From the NCBI GenBank assembly GCA_022457155.1, contig JAJGOT010000361.1:620001-684000 (forward strand): 64,000 nucleotides of DNA, written 5' to 3'. The position numbers and the translations under genes are program-made. Under the pieces are notes generated by a model, which saw nothing but the letters and a program-made list of their open reading frames with translations, was not told the DNA's origin and searched no databases. Positions 53,690 through 64,000 of the stretch are shown in pieces (the stretch's first letter is position 1; the number at the start of each line of letters is the position of its first letter). Source of the DNA: Cladopsammia gracilis. Lineage: Eukaryota; Cnidaria; Anthozoa; Scleractinia; Dendrophylliidae.

Positions 53690-56005
53690 AATACTACTCA
53701 AGTAAAAAAACATTTGATAAACGTTTTTTCACCTTTTTTCCGGATCCACGGTTGTGGCGTGCAGGAAAGACAGAAACATTTCCGGTGAAGATCACAAGAA
53801 AAGACAGAAAAGTCAGAAAAATATAGCACTGCGACAGCTTGAGACTCAGTTGAAGTAAAAAGTAGTGAAAATTGCTTTTCAGTGTTTATCTGGCTTTGAC
53901 AGCTTTCGTAATAAAGTTTCCTTTTTATCATTGTGGAATGTCCGGTTTCCGGAAGATTAGAAAGAACGGGAGAGAGCGAATCTTAAAAATAAAATTAAAG
54001 TTGGAAAAATAAATATTTGCTCAATTCTTTCTTTGAGGAATAGAGGAATTCTAAGGATATGCACTTTTTGTCCTGACTTCCTGACTGAATTTAAGTCTTA
54101 AAATAGCAATGAATATGCGTGAACGGACTCTGATCGATCAATGACAGACATTGTAGCGACCATAGGTCATGGATCAGTTCTTTTCTTCTTTAAAATCTCC
54201 GTAAAATTCTTAGATGTTTATATCTTATATATAAAGATCTACAAACGCGGATAAGCGTAAACATTTATCCGATGCGTTGTGGCACACATCAAAGATTTAA
54301 ATTGGATGATCCCACAGGCAGACCAATCGTGATATCCAGTACATAGTAATGAAATATATTAGGTAATAATACGATTTGTCACGGAATTGATAAGCGATAG
54401 AAAAATCGAAAATATTACACACTAAAGTCTTCTCACCTTTACTTTATTGTCTCTTGATGTATCCTGACCGGTTTAAATGCATTTTTACAACTTTTGTCAC
54501 TCGCCCCACTATCCACTACAAAAGAAGGGAAGGCTGGAGACCTCTGAGCGAACCCTCGCCACGCGAAAGCCAATAATTTCTAAACAATTCAACTCAAGCT
54601 CCCCGAATTGCCACCAGTGAGGCCGCAGGTTAAATGTCTACCCGTGCGATTCGTGCTAGCTTCCAAATTCCCTTTCACGGGCTCTAAAAGGGCTCCGTTT
54701 TGGAGCGATTCTGGCCATCTTCGCTTCGCCGCGATCCAAACGGCTGTACCACGAAATTGGAATACTAAAGCTTAGCGACCGCGTCACAGAGACAAAATGA
54801 CATGACAAAATGACAAAATGACCCGAGGGGAGGGTCGTTACTTTTGCCCTCGCGCAAATTGACACCGTCGGGGGAGCCGGTGCGTGTAATTCGAACGGAA
54901 ACCACACGCGTGACCTGTCACTTATTTGTCTTTATTTGATAAAGTGCAATTTTTCATCAAGATCAAAAGTAAAGTCTCTTTTTAAAATAAAAATGCTCGA
55001 AGGAAAATAATTAAGCTTGTTAAAACCAATTTGCGCCAAAAAATCAAAAATCAAAGGTCACGGATATGTATGTGTATACCGGGAGTCTAGGGTGTACTCT
55101 AACTGCACCTCCGATCCAAGAGAGAGGAAGATAGAGGCCTTGGGAACGAGGTTGGTAGTCCTTTCAATAACAAATTGATCATTAAAACAGACCGTTGGCC
55201 TTCGGGTGTTGATATGAACGATATGGTCAATAATGTTTAATTTTTATTATTGGTAAATTGCACAACCTTCTAAAGTCGCTGTCGTAATTTGTCGTATTTT
55301 TGAAGCGGAATCGAGCCGCTTCTCGCTGTTCAGAACGTCTCATGTCGGCAATTTTCGGGGCCAGGTCGCTTGTCGTTTTTACCAAGGCTTCTTTTAGCCG
55401 AGATGTTTTGAAAACAGCTTCAGCTATAAAAGGAAACGAAATCCTAATCACCAGCTCTATTCCTACAAGAGTCACCATTCTGCCCGAAGGTACACAATTT
55501 TTTAGTTGACGGAAAAAGCGACAAGTAAAATATTTTCATTTGCCTTTTTTACAATAGTCTACCATAGTGAAGTATTTAGATAAAACATTCCTTTTTTACT
55601 GAAGTCTTTTTACTGAACTTATTCACATGCACAAAGTTCTTGTTTTGTCTCATACATCCACAAATACACTGCACATATAAATTGGCTGTTTAAAAACATT
55701 GCTAGTAAATCAATTTTAATCCCAAATGAAAATCGTTGCAATATGTTTTAGTTTTGTTTAAATGTCAATAAATAAAGATAGTAAATATTTTTTAACCTTC
55801 GAACATCTTTCCCAAATTTCGATTGATAAGAAAATCGCCATTGTAATGCCATACAAGTCATTGCTACTAAAATACTGTGACTGATACAAAACATAGAAAA
55901 TTAACTAAGTAAAAGGGCTCTCTAAAGATAGATTGAATCTAAGTAGTTTTGCCACCCCCATCCCTCCTCATAATTTTCCCCCGTAGCAACCAAATTGGCC
56001 TCGGC
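53690..56005. other. Remaining interior of the nested element
   Basis: No recognisable domain. A GC-richer patch at 54520-54920 and a pair of overlapping frames at 55227-55509 are visible but unconvincing. Confidence 0.4.
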
Positions 56006-56368
56006 TCATTCGCTTAATATTATCAAGTTGAAGTTTCCCCTCAGCTGTAAAATGAAGACTATTTTGAACAAATACGCTAAATTAACATGAAAATTATTTA
56101 TATTCATACTCGTGATTATTTTGTTGCTCATGACTTTTATTGATTTGGTGGCTCCTAAAAGAGCCCTTAAGTCCTCTATGACTGCAATGTCTAACTCTAC
56201 GATTAGACCTACAGGTATTTTCAATCTTTCAACTTCAATAAACCATTTAGCAGCTTTACACATATTACCTATCACGTCTTTACTACATTTACCTATCAAA
56301 GGCACCCAACTTTTCCAATTCTTGTTGTTGTTGTTGTTGTTGTTTATTAACCTTTCATTCTCTCGCAT
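56006..56368 (-). CDS. Hypothetical 120-codon frame at the end of the nested element
   Basis: Starts MRENER, then seven asparagines from the (GTT)n run, then NWKSWVPLIGKCSKDVIG and VERLKIPVGLIVELDIAVIE. Composition looks protein-like (hydrophobic beta-type stretch VGLIVELDIAVIEDLRALLG), but I recognise no family. It ends inside the element and could be an exon captured by it or chance. Confidence 0.3.
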   Translation of the reverse strand: MRENERLINNNNNNNKNWKSWVPLIGKCSKDVIGNMCKAAKWFIEVERLKIPVGLIVELDIAVIEDLRALLGATKSIKVMSNKIITSMNINNFHVNLAYLFKIVFILQLRGNFNLIILSE

Positions 56369-56381
56369 TAACGAGATGGCT

Positions 56382-58118
56382 TTAAGAGCCCTTTGATTCT
56401 ATCTTGGCATATCTACACTCCGTCTCTGTCATGGATCTGCTAGCGTATGCCACTGGCCGCATTTCACCTGATGGTTGCTTCTGCATAAGGACTGAACCCA
56501 ACCCGAAGCTGCTTGCATCAGATGATACTGTAGTCTCTTTTTCTGGATCATACAGTGCAAGGACTTGCTCGGATGCCATGTCCGCTTTCAGCTGCTGGAA
56601 GGCGTCTTGTTGAGCCGTGTCCCATATCCAAGCGTTTTCCTTCTTTAGCAGGCCCCTCAATGGCTTCGTCTTCTCTGCTAGATTTGGGCAAAACTTCATC
56701 AGGTGGTTCACCATCCCTAAGAATCTTCTCAAGTCCGCAATGTTCTGGGGTACTGCCATGTCAGCGATAGCTTTAACCTTTGAGGGATCCTTCTTTATCC
56801 CTTGGCTGTCAATAATTTGACCCAAGTATTCCAGTCTTGCTTGGGAGAAAAGGCACTTTTCAAGATTAAGCGTGAGACCTCTTTCTACCAGCCGGTCGAG
56901 CACTTGCTTGAGTCTCTGGTCATGTTCGGCTTTGTCTTTTCCCCTGACTAGAATGTCGTCCATACGGCACTTCACCCCTTCAATTCCAGACAGTTCCTTA
57001 TCCATCCTTTTTTGGAAGTGTTCAGGGGCAGATGATATTCCGAAAGGTAAACTCTTGAACATGAATCTACCGAATGGCGTGATGAACGTAGTTAACTTGG
57101 AGCTTTCCGGGTTTAGGGCTATTTGGTGAAAGCCAGAGTTCGCATCTAGTTTGGAGAACACTGTCCCTTCCGTTATGCTTCCCAGTGTCTCTTCAACTGT
57201 TGGCATGTGGTAGATTTCTCGACGGACTGCCTGGTTTAGCTTTGTAAGATCTACGCATATTCGTACATTGCCATTTGCCTTTGGTACAACCACAATTGGC
57301 GAACACCAGTCTGTTGGCTCGTCGACTGGTTCAATGACGTCAAGTTGAAGCATTCGTTCAATCTCCTCCTGTACCTTCTTCATAAGTGGTAATGGTACCC
57401 GCCTTGGGGCTGTCAGACAGAAGGGTGTTGCGTTCTCCTGTAGATGAATTGTGTGCTCGCCATCAAGTTTGCCTAAGCCTTGGAAGAGTGTTGGATACTG
57501 GTTGACAATGTCCTCCTTTGTATCAAATCTAAGTGGGCTGCTATCGGCGGAAGGCTCATGCTGAATTGTTTTGATGCTGTATGTTCCTGGAATCTCGTGA
57601 ATTAGACCAAGACTGCGAATGGCAGGTATTCCAAGAAGTAACTTCGACGCTCCTCTGACTACGTATACCCGCTCTTCAACCCCCTTCTCGCCCAAGGCAA
57701 GGTTCATGGGTATCCATCCAAGGGTCTTTAGTGGAACGTCTCCTGCCCCCACAAGTTCTCTGTCTGGTTCTGACAATGCGCCATATGTCTCCTTGTATAA
57801 ATACTCAGGCATCACTGATACTTGAGCTCCTGTGTCGATGCACCATGTCAGCTCGTGGTCTTGTATCTTCAGCTTAATGTGCCATCCTGAGTCTGAAGTG
57901 GAGGCTTGTTGTATTTCAGCCGGCTCTGTTTTGGATGTAGTGTTAACTGGATATGATTCTGGCATGGTAACCCTTCCTACAAATGTGGGGCTGAAAGATG
58001 TGGCAAAGGAGCCGGTGTCAAGGTTGGAGTCCTCTTGGCCTTGATTTACTGTTTTAGCATCTGAGCTCCTACATACACTGGCATAATGTCCTATTTTGTT
58101 GCACTTGTTACATTGCAC
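56382..58118 (-). pseudogene. Pol N-terminal part: zinc knuckle, protease, RT, start of RNase H (truncated by insertion)
   Basis: Residues 3-16 form a CCHC knuckle. Residues 95-97 are the protease DTG. The reverse transcriptase spans about 240-420, with LPFGISSAP and the active site read as MDD at 386-388 (CRMDDILV, first residue Met at the x position). The RNase H start is VSSDASSFGLGS near 535. The frame ends artificially at the border of the 4.8-kb insert, and the rest continues at 51541. Confidence 0.9.
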
Positions 58119-58858
58119 ACCTGCTGCTGGACAGTTTCTCTTCCCTGGGGATGCTGTCGGTTACAATATCCACAGTTTCTGCCGCTACTCCTCTGGAAGG
58201 GTTTGTATCTAAGATCTGGCCTGTTCCCTTGCTGGGTTATGTGCTCGATTTCCGCGGTTTTTGATTCTTGTAACTCACGTTTTGTAGCTTCTTTCAAGGA
58301 CAATATCTTCGTGGCTTTTTCGAGTGAAAGGTCAGCGCCCTCGTCATAGAGTTTCAACTTGTAACTGTCTTCAGTGCAAGAAAAGGTCAGTTTGTCTCTC
58401 ACTGCCTGCTCCAGAAAATCGGCGGGAAACTTGCACTCGGCGGCTCTTTCTTTGACAGTGACAACCCAAGAATCTAAACTCTGAGTCGGCTCTCGTTTTA
58501 GGTGAAGCCAAAATTTCTCCCGTAACATCAACTGAGGATCCCTTTTTTGAAAATATTGATCAAACTTTGCTAACACGGTCGCGTAGTTATCGGAACTTTC
58601 GGCTGGGAGTCTCTCTTCCCCTCCCGCAGGATCGTCACGCTCGGGTAAGTAGGTGAAATTTGAGTAGATTTCCAAACACGATTCGCCGATGTGGTTTAAT
58701 AGGAGCCCTACCTTCATTTCATCTGGTTTTGTTGATGCTCCAGTTGCCTTGAGGTAAATGTCGAATTTCTGTTTCCATTTTTGCCACGAATGAGCAGGAT
58801 TTCCCGATGAAATTACCAGTGTTTCTGGCGGCCTGACATGTGGCATGCTTTCCGCCAT
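58091..58858 (-). CDS. Gag-like protein of the LTR element
   Basis: 255 codons starting 109 bases after the 5' LTR. It is a capsid-type protein (SWQKWKQKFDIYL, then REKFWLHLKREPTQS) ending in a zinc-knuckle region that starts GYCNRQHPQGRE. A one-base frame break near 58132 cuts the first knuckle, and the pol frame takes over. It is more likely a mutation or sequencing indel than programmed frameshifting, because the break falls inside a conserved knuckle. Confidence 0.88.
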   Translation of the reverse strand: MAESMPHVRPPETLVISSGNPAHSWQKWKQKFDIYLKATGASTKPDEMKVGLLLNHIGESCLEIYSNFTYLPERDDPAGGEERLPAESSDNYATVLAKFDQYFQKRDPQLMLREKFWLHLKREPTQSLDSWVVTVKERAAECKFPADFLEQAVRDKLTFSCTEDSYKLKLYDEGADLSLEKATKILSLKEATKRELQESKTAEIEHITQQGNRPDLRYKPFQRSSGRNCGYCNRQHPQGRETVQQQVCNVTSATK

Positions 58859-58954
58859 CTTGTTTTAACTACGTGCAACGTATATCGCTGAAGACGTCCG
58901 TTCGGTTCGCTGAATCTGCTCTCACAGGCTCTGTGGACTAGCAGAACAGTACTA

Positions 58955-58966
58955 CTTCTGACACCA
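58955..58966 (-). other. Primer binding site
   Basis: TGGTGTCAGAAG directly follows the 5' LTR on the - strand. TGG complements a tRNA 3' CCA. The primer tRNA is not assigned. Confidence 0.75.
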
Positions 58967-59108
58967 TCTTCTATCGGGGTACGGAACAAACTGGTAACGC
59001 CACGGATAAGACAACACAAGCTTGGTTTATTTGTACCGTTTACATTTCTCCCTCTACTACTCGCTTGCCTCCGGTCAGCGGTCTCTACTAGTATTTCATG
59101 TTACTACA
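58967..59108 (-). repeat. 5' LTR (element orientation)
   Basis: 142 bp. On the - strand it begins TGTAGTAACATG and ends GATAGAAGA, so the usual terminal CA is not seen. Confidence 0.9.
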
Positions 59109-59113
59109 ACCCC

Positions 59114-60370
59114 CGCCAAATAAACATGAGAGAAATAAGGGACTATTTCTAGTCCAATATCGAAGAGGTGACGGACACACATGGTGACAATGATTAGGTT
59201 GGTGATATTTGTTTTCCGTGGCAATGTTCTTTGTTTGTTTAAGGGAAAGTTGTTTCCTACGTGCAACCGATTTTACCTGGCTAAAATGTACCTCCTCGGC
59301 ACGTCCTGGAAAACAATAGTACCATTGTTACACAGCACCTTTAAATTTGAATTTACCAAGGTATGATGGTTTTCTACGTGTAACCGATGTTATCTAGGTA
59401 AATTGTAATGTTCACGCCATGTAAACAATATTAGTTTTCCTAGTTAAAGCCTGCATGGATAGTTAAGGCTCGATTGGTTTTCCCAGGTAATTAACCAACC
59501 AATGAAATGTCAAGTTTTAGCATCGAGTTGCCATCCACACGCTCTCGCTTTCGTTTTTAAGCTAATGAAACGCAAATTCTCAAATTGTTTTGTGCAGTCC
59601 AACAAATATACAACTTATTTGGATAAAAAAATTCTATGCAGCAAAACAGAAGTAGTAGTTTGGAGAAAAGGTGCAAGATTGCAAGGATGGAAGCGATCAC
59701 AGTTCATCAATGTTGATTTCATGACAGGCGGTCAAGAAATCAAAGATTCCATTCTGGTGGAATCTTGAGATTTTTAGTCGCTATTTTGTCTTTTTAGTTC
59801 ATATTTCTTTGTGTTCATCACTTTTGACGATTTTACCTTCCTATCTTAAGATAATACAGCAAGCTTAAAGCAAACCCCCGGCCATAATCATGAAACCATT
59901 CTTGACTGAGGAGATGTTGTTTTTCAAGTCTGTGTTCGCTGTAATTCTTGTGCTCATTGCCCAGTTAATTATCGTTCCTTGATTCGCGTTGATTTGTTCA
60001 AAGACTGAGAAATCGTGCAGGAGTCAGTCGATTTTAATTGATTTCATTGCTTTTAAAAGTAGTCTTTTCAAATGTAACAGATATAATTCACGGTTTGGGA
60101 AGTATTAGACGAGTGTGGATTTGATCGGGAATCAATAAATTAAATATTTAAAGCGAGTACAAAAAAATTGATAGCTTCAATCACTCAAAATTCGTTGGGT
60201 GAATGGCTGCGTGACTCGTTTGAGCCTCTTGTGCTATTTTTCGTTTTCCCTTCCATAAGGCGAACATAAGCATAAGCGGAAGCATAAAGATCAAAGGCTC
60301 CTGTGAGCCAACCCGTAAATAAGAAATGCTAATGCGTAACGCGATATTGCGGTAAGCTTATTTTTTATAC
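59114..60370. other. Intergenic, no gene seen
   Basis: AT-rich sequence downstream of the LTR element. An 88-codon frame at 59502-59768 has no recognisable feature. Confidence 0.4.
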
Positions 60371-60371
60371 T

Positions 60372-60736
60372 GACACTGTCAGGAGCCCATAATCCCGGAG
60401 CGTGCAACTTCCATACTGGCCTGTGAAACAGCGTTTTTACAAGTAGGTTTATTTTGAGATCAGCCTTTCCCGCAAATAGTTTCGGAAAGCCAATCACAAG
60501 CAATTGCATAATTAATAACTATTCACATACTCACATAGCGACTGGAAATCAGACATTCACCACACAGGAATGTGAACATGTGAATAGTTATTAATTATGC
60601 AATTGCTTGTGATTGGCTTTCCGAAATAAAACCAATTCGCGGGAAAGGCTTATCTAAAAATAAACCTACTTGTTAAAACGCCGTTGCACGAATTTATGGT
60701 AGTTGCACTCTCCGGGTAATGGGCTCCTGACACTGT
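60372..60736. mobile_element. Foldback element, about 150-bp arms
   Basis: TGTCAGGAGCCCAT on the left faces ATGGGCTCCTGACA on the right. The arms also share GTGATTGGCTTTCCGAAA and GTTATTAATTATGCAATTGC with inverses, around a spacer of about 60 bases. No ORF. Confidence 0.85.
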
Positions 60737-60904
60737 TCGATAGATTTTTAAAATTAAACTTATCGACTTTTGACGAACACACATACACAAAAAAAAAAAA
60801 CAACAGTACATCACTTTCATAATATCCAGTTCAGTATAAAAAAACCTAAACCACTTGACCATCCTGGCATGCATACCTAATTAAGATCAAATTGTAATAT
60901 TTTA

Positions 60905-61150
60905 AGGTGGATACGCATCAAAACGCGTGACTGTTGAAAATTCCGTTTGGATCGATTTTAATGTTGCATTGAAGACTGCAAATGCGAAACATCTTTAAGC
61001 TTAATGCTGTTTATATTCGTTTACAACAAATTAGTTATTGTTATCAACGATTTTCTTGTTACGAAACGCATTAGTAACAAAGCATTGCGTCACTAAGTTT
61101 ACAGCTGAGTGATGGAACGAGCGAGTGAGTGAGTGAATGAATTTTCCATC
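60905..61150. repeat. Second copy of the block at 120-370
   Basis: Direct-orientation match including GCGAAACATCT and the (GAGT)n tail. Distance to the first copy is about 60.8 kb. Confidence 0.6.
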
Positions 61151-62455
61151 GTCTCCGATAACCCGTTCATTACGGTTGCGCTTATTCACGAGTTAACAAA
61201 AAGGATTTTTTTTGATCCTCCTTATGCTTATGCTTATGTTTATGTCGGAACCGTTTTCACTTGATATAAGCGCTTTCATGTTTCCGCTTATGCCTATGCT
61301 TGTACTTATGTCGCTTGTGAACACCAGGCTTTAGAGATGTGTCCGCGTTGTCAAGAGTTACAGAAAATTAAGTGAAATACTACCGATACCAGCTAGCCCC
61401 TCATGTCCGCCTTAAAAGTTGTAGAGCTAAAAAATATGAAAACGCGACTACCCGCTTCTCAGCATAGCTACACCTCTCAAATTTCACGAATACAATCGTT
61501 TTCTAAGTTTTTGAATTGTCTTTCCTCCAAACATGTCAAAAATAAAATTACGACGAAAATATTTGTCATCGGATTTCTATACAAACACTGTATTTTGCAC
61601 TATTTTTGATTTACTTTCAAAATAGCAGTCACGACCGTGAAGCCTAAAATAACACAATTATTTGAGGTCCTTAAACAACCACCCGCCGAAAATGAGACAT
61701 TCCAAATATAAATCTAGTCCGGTCACCCGGTCAAAATAGCACAATCTTAATTAACCCCAAGTGTTAGTGACTTTGTAAAATAGTACAAACAGTAAAAACA
61801 ACACGGGAAAAGCAAAATACCTCCAGTTTCTACTCTGGGGTTTGAACACGACCCGCATCCTGGGCTGGTGAAACTTCTGCATGGTCTGCGTTTAATACCA
61901 GCCGGTTGAACTGCTTGTGGCATCTGCACTTGCTGCTCCATCTTCAAAAGGAGTTGCTGAAAATTCGTGTGCATCACAAGAGAGAGTGCCATCCTCCACC
62001 TTTGCACTGATCTGAGAATGGGTGTACCTCATGTCGCACGAGCATTTACATGAAGTTCTTGTATTAAGGTTTGTTCTCGAACGTTGTAAATACACCAAAT
62101 TGAAGAAACGTTGTCGGGTGAAAAGCATAAAACATGAACAATACGACCCAAAGGTTTACCGGGAAGTTGGATAAATTAATCTTCGTGTTTGTGACAGAAT
62201 ACACATTATATTAACACACGATGCATAAATCATGCTCTTAAATATCTCAAACAAAGAAAACATCTTGTTATCAAGAAATGGAATATTACTAAGCTTGCCA
62301 ATGCTGCCTACCCATAATCCCATTCGGTCTCATCGTTCATGGTTTATGCCTTTCACGGATCAACGTTTCTTCACTTAGGTGTAGCTTTTTCACAGCGGTT
62401 ACCAATAACACGCGACCCACTGGGACCACCTTCAAAAGAGGAGGATAAAATGAAG
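61151..62455. other. Intergenic, no gene recognised
   Basis: Two overlapping - strand frames (62128-61892 and 62007-61747) contain cysteine-rich or glutamine-rich stretches but no family I know and no clear splice partners. Near 61220-61320 a CTTATGC/TTATGT-rich stretch is mildly repetitive. Confidence 0.35.
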
Positions 62456-62459
62456 TTAA

Positions 62460-63120
62460 GGTGGCTCCATATTGTTCAGCCCTCTCGTCTTTTGCATTCC
62501 ATTACAGCTAACCCGATGGTGTGGCTAAATTTTTTTTACTTGAAATCAGTAATTTTTTTTTATCAGTCAACAAAGTGGTATCCAAACGACGTCATCATTC
62601 GTTGCCATGGCAACGCGAAAAGAGGTCAAAAATACGCTATTTTGGACCATTTGAGGCTAATAAGATAAACTACAAGGTGAAAGTTTTTGTTTTCGATATA
62701 TTTTTGTTTAATTGGCAAGAGAAACATTTTAACATTTTTTTTTAAAAATTCTGTACATAGAGTTCAGAGCTACCTTAAATTTATGTAAAAATGACATATC
62801 TCTGAATCCTATGTACAGATTTTTTTTCAAAATTGGCACAAATGTTTGTTATGTTTATAAAACGAAAATATATAAAAATCAAAAAATTCCACCGAGCAGT
62901 TTTGAACTTATTAGCTTCAAAAGGTTGAAAATGGGGTCTTTTTGGCCTCTTTTCACGTCGCCATGGTAACAAATTTTGATGTCGTAGCCTTCTAAATTTG
63001 TTCACTCGTTAAGTGTATACAAACCTGTGCTAAACGTTTTCTCTTAACTTTACTGGTGTAGCTGTGATTGAATATCATAGATGTATCATGACGGAAATGT
63101 TTAAACTATTAGGAGCCACC
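62460..63120. mobile_element. TTAA-flanked palindromic element with GGTGGCTCC tips
   Basis: TTAA at 62456-62459 and 63121-63124. Tips GGTGGCTCC and GGAGCCACC. The whole is a weak foldback: GTTGCCATGGCAACG and CGCCATGGTAAC, and AGAGGTCAAAAA and TTTTTGGCCTCT, face each other. No ORF. The TTAA target suggests a piggyBac-like mover. Confidence 0.8.
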
Positions 63121-63420
63121 TTAAGTGGACGTCAGCAAAAGAAAGTCGGCGTTAAAATTATTTTGGCTTCTGACTGCATTTCAAACGAACAGAGCTAAAA
63201 GATCGACAATTTAATCAGCTAAGAGAAAGTAAACTTAATCAAAATTGATTTCCAAGCCGGTTTAAGCAAAAAGAAAAGCTGGCGTTTGCCGTATTTTCAA
63301 AATAAAACTTTTAATTTTACTGCACGTGATAATTTGAAAACTCAGTGATGCATTCACGGTTGGCAGATTACCATTATAAAGCCGCCGCTACATGCAACGC
63401 CAATTTTGTTGTCATGTTAA

Positions 63421-63441
63421 CCCTCGGACGTACAAGGGGGG
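63421..63441. mobile_element. Solo terminal repeat of the family 1 G-tract MITE
   Basis: CCCTCGGACGTACAAGGGGG sits between TTAA (63417-63420) and TTAA (63442-63445) with nothing else of the element left. Confidence 0.75.
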
Positions 63442-63445
63442 TTAA

Positions 63446-64000
63446 ATTAAATCCTCTCTTAAAACTGTAACTGACTTTGAATTTGGTGGTTTTAAAATGT
63501 TTATATTTTCTTTTCTGGTAAAATTGTTCGAAATCTAGTCGGAATTTATGGGTCATTTATACAAAGAGAAAAACAATGTTAACGGCTTTCCTTTGATTGA
63601 CTGCCAGCAACTTCAAGTTTAACCGTCCAGAATGAAGTGCGATGGATCGCGTGTTAATGCATGGTAATCGCTGCAAGAGATGATAAAAGGATTTAAATTC
63701 ATGAACGGTTTCACTCTTATAACACGTTTTATAACTTTCAATGAATCTTTAAGTCACAAAATTATCTTTTGTCGTGACAAAACTGGTCATTTGTTCGTAA
63801 AATCGATTAGCGTTGTGTAAAATCGCTTTTTACTAATTTAACACTTCTGTGCCTTATAGCACAGCGCGATCCATCGAATAAAATACAATTATGATGGACT
63901 TTTATCATTCCCTAAAATATCTTTGTTAATTTTTAGAGGAATGGACTTACAAATAAAAATAAACAATATAACCTTACAAACTGCCAAGATATAAAGCTTT
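63446..64000. other. Intergenic to window end, nothing recognised
   Basis: AT-rich sequence without repeats or frames of note. GATCCATCG occurs inverted at about 63640 and 63868. Confidence 0.4.

Larger units (their letters stand above)
51551..56390. mobile_element. 4.8-kb Helentron-like (?) element inside RNase H
   Basis: Flanked by CTTT on both sides (51547-51550, 56391-56394). The left end is a near-perfect palindrome (51553-51585, ATCTCGTTAATGCGC then its partner). The right end has a single inverted copy CGCATTAACGAGAT (56364-56377) followed by a small hairpin GGCTTTAAGAGCC. Asymmetric terminal inverted repeats plus a terminal hairpin, internal tandem blocks and a (GTT)n run fit non-autonomous Helentron/HINE-type elements. 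No Rep/helicase is found. Class is tentative; the insertion itself is certain. Confidence 0.7.
49664..59108 (-). mobile_element. Ty3/gypsy-type LTR retrotransposon with nested insertion
   Basis: Bounded by two 142-bp LTRs that look identical, with a 5-bp duplication ACCCC (49659-49663 and 59109-59113). On the - strand the order is 5' LTR, primer site, gag, protease, reverse transcriptase, RNase H, integrase, polypurine tract, 3' LTR. RNase H precedes integrase, as in Ty3/gypsy. Without the 4.8-kb insert it is about 4.6 kb. Two frame breaks and the insert make this copy non-autonomous. Confidence 0.93.

Noticed and set aside
54520..54920. GC-richer patch as a promoter or first exon
   Set aside because: No clear start site, splice donor or downstream exon; it lies inside the nested transposon.
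56500..58350. + strand frames of 67-87 codons across the pol region
   Set aside because: Antisense shadows of the gag-pol frames of the LTR element.
61747..62128. Two overlapping - strand frames with cysteines and glutamines
   Set aside because: No family recognised, frames overlap each other, and no splice-compatible neighbours were found; left as unassigned intergenic DNA.

Overview
The window is animal nuclear DNA, most likely from a cnidarian and probably an anthozoan such as a stony coral. It is AT-rich, its genes are split by GT-AG introns, and it is packed with transposons. The best clue to the host is its only recognisable host gene family: a secreted, intron-containing homologue of bacterial CapA/PgsAA (PGA_cap, a calcineurin-like metallophosphatase fold). 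In bacteria this protein belongs to poly-gamma-glutamate synthesis. Cnidarians are the animals known to carry such a gene, proposed to come from bacteria by horizontal transfer, and they load nematocysts with poly-gamma-glutamate.

Host genes, all on the + strand: copy A (1127-2175, only the last two exons; the rest lies left of the window), copy B (18455-29808, seven exons, 387 aa), copy D (32717-33676, broken remnant of the last two exons) and copy C (37868-47768, seven exons, 379 aa). B and C have identical internal exon lengths (244/145/165/234/122 nt) and phases, and both keep the GD, NLE, NNH, HFGQE and HPHV motifs. The intergenic DNA is duplicated as well: 5690-7560, 35205-37160 and about 49185-49270 are homologous. 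The locus therefore grew by tandem duplication, and comparing the duplicates reveals dated empty and filled transposon sites.

Mobile DNA fills the rest. Left part (3.0-17 kb): an endonuclease/RT LINE, tRNA-derived SINEs, a restriction-endonuclease-type LINE tail, and an inverted pair of Penelope-like element 3' ends with hammerhead-like ribozyme motifs. Introns of B and C: TTAA-flanked G-tract MITEs (piggyBac-like), hAT-like, Harbinger-like and pogo-like MITEs, and several foldbacks. Right part: a 20-copy minisatellite inside an inverted-repeat element (48190-49157), then a Ty3/gypsy-type LTR element on the - strand (49664-59108; LTRs identical by eye, 5-bp target duplication). Its RNase H region is split by a 4.8-kb element whose ends resemble a Helentron. 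From 59.1 kb to the end I found no host gene, only foldbacks, TTAA elements and a repeat shared with the first 400 bases.

If genes B and C are translated, both proteins should enter the secretory pathway. This fits synthesis or handling of poly-gamma-glutamate inside the Golgi-derived nematocyst vesicle, but that role is inferred from the family and not shown by this sequence.
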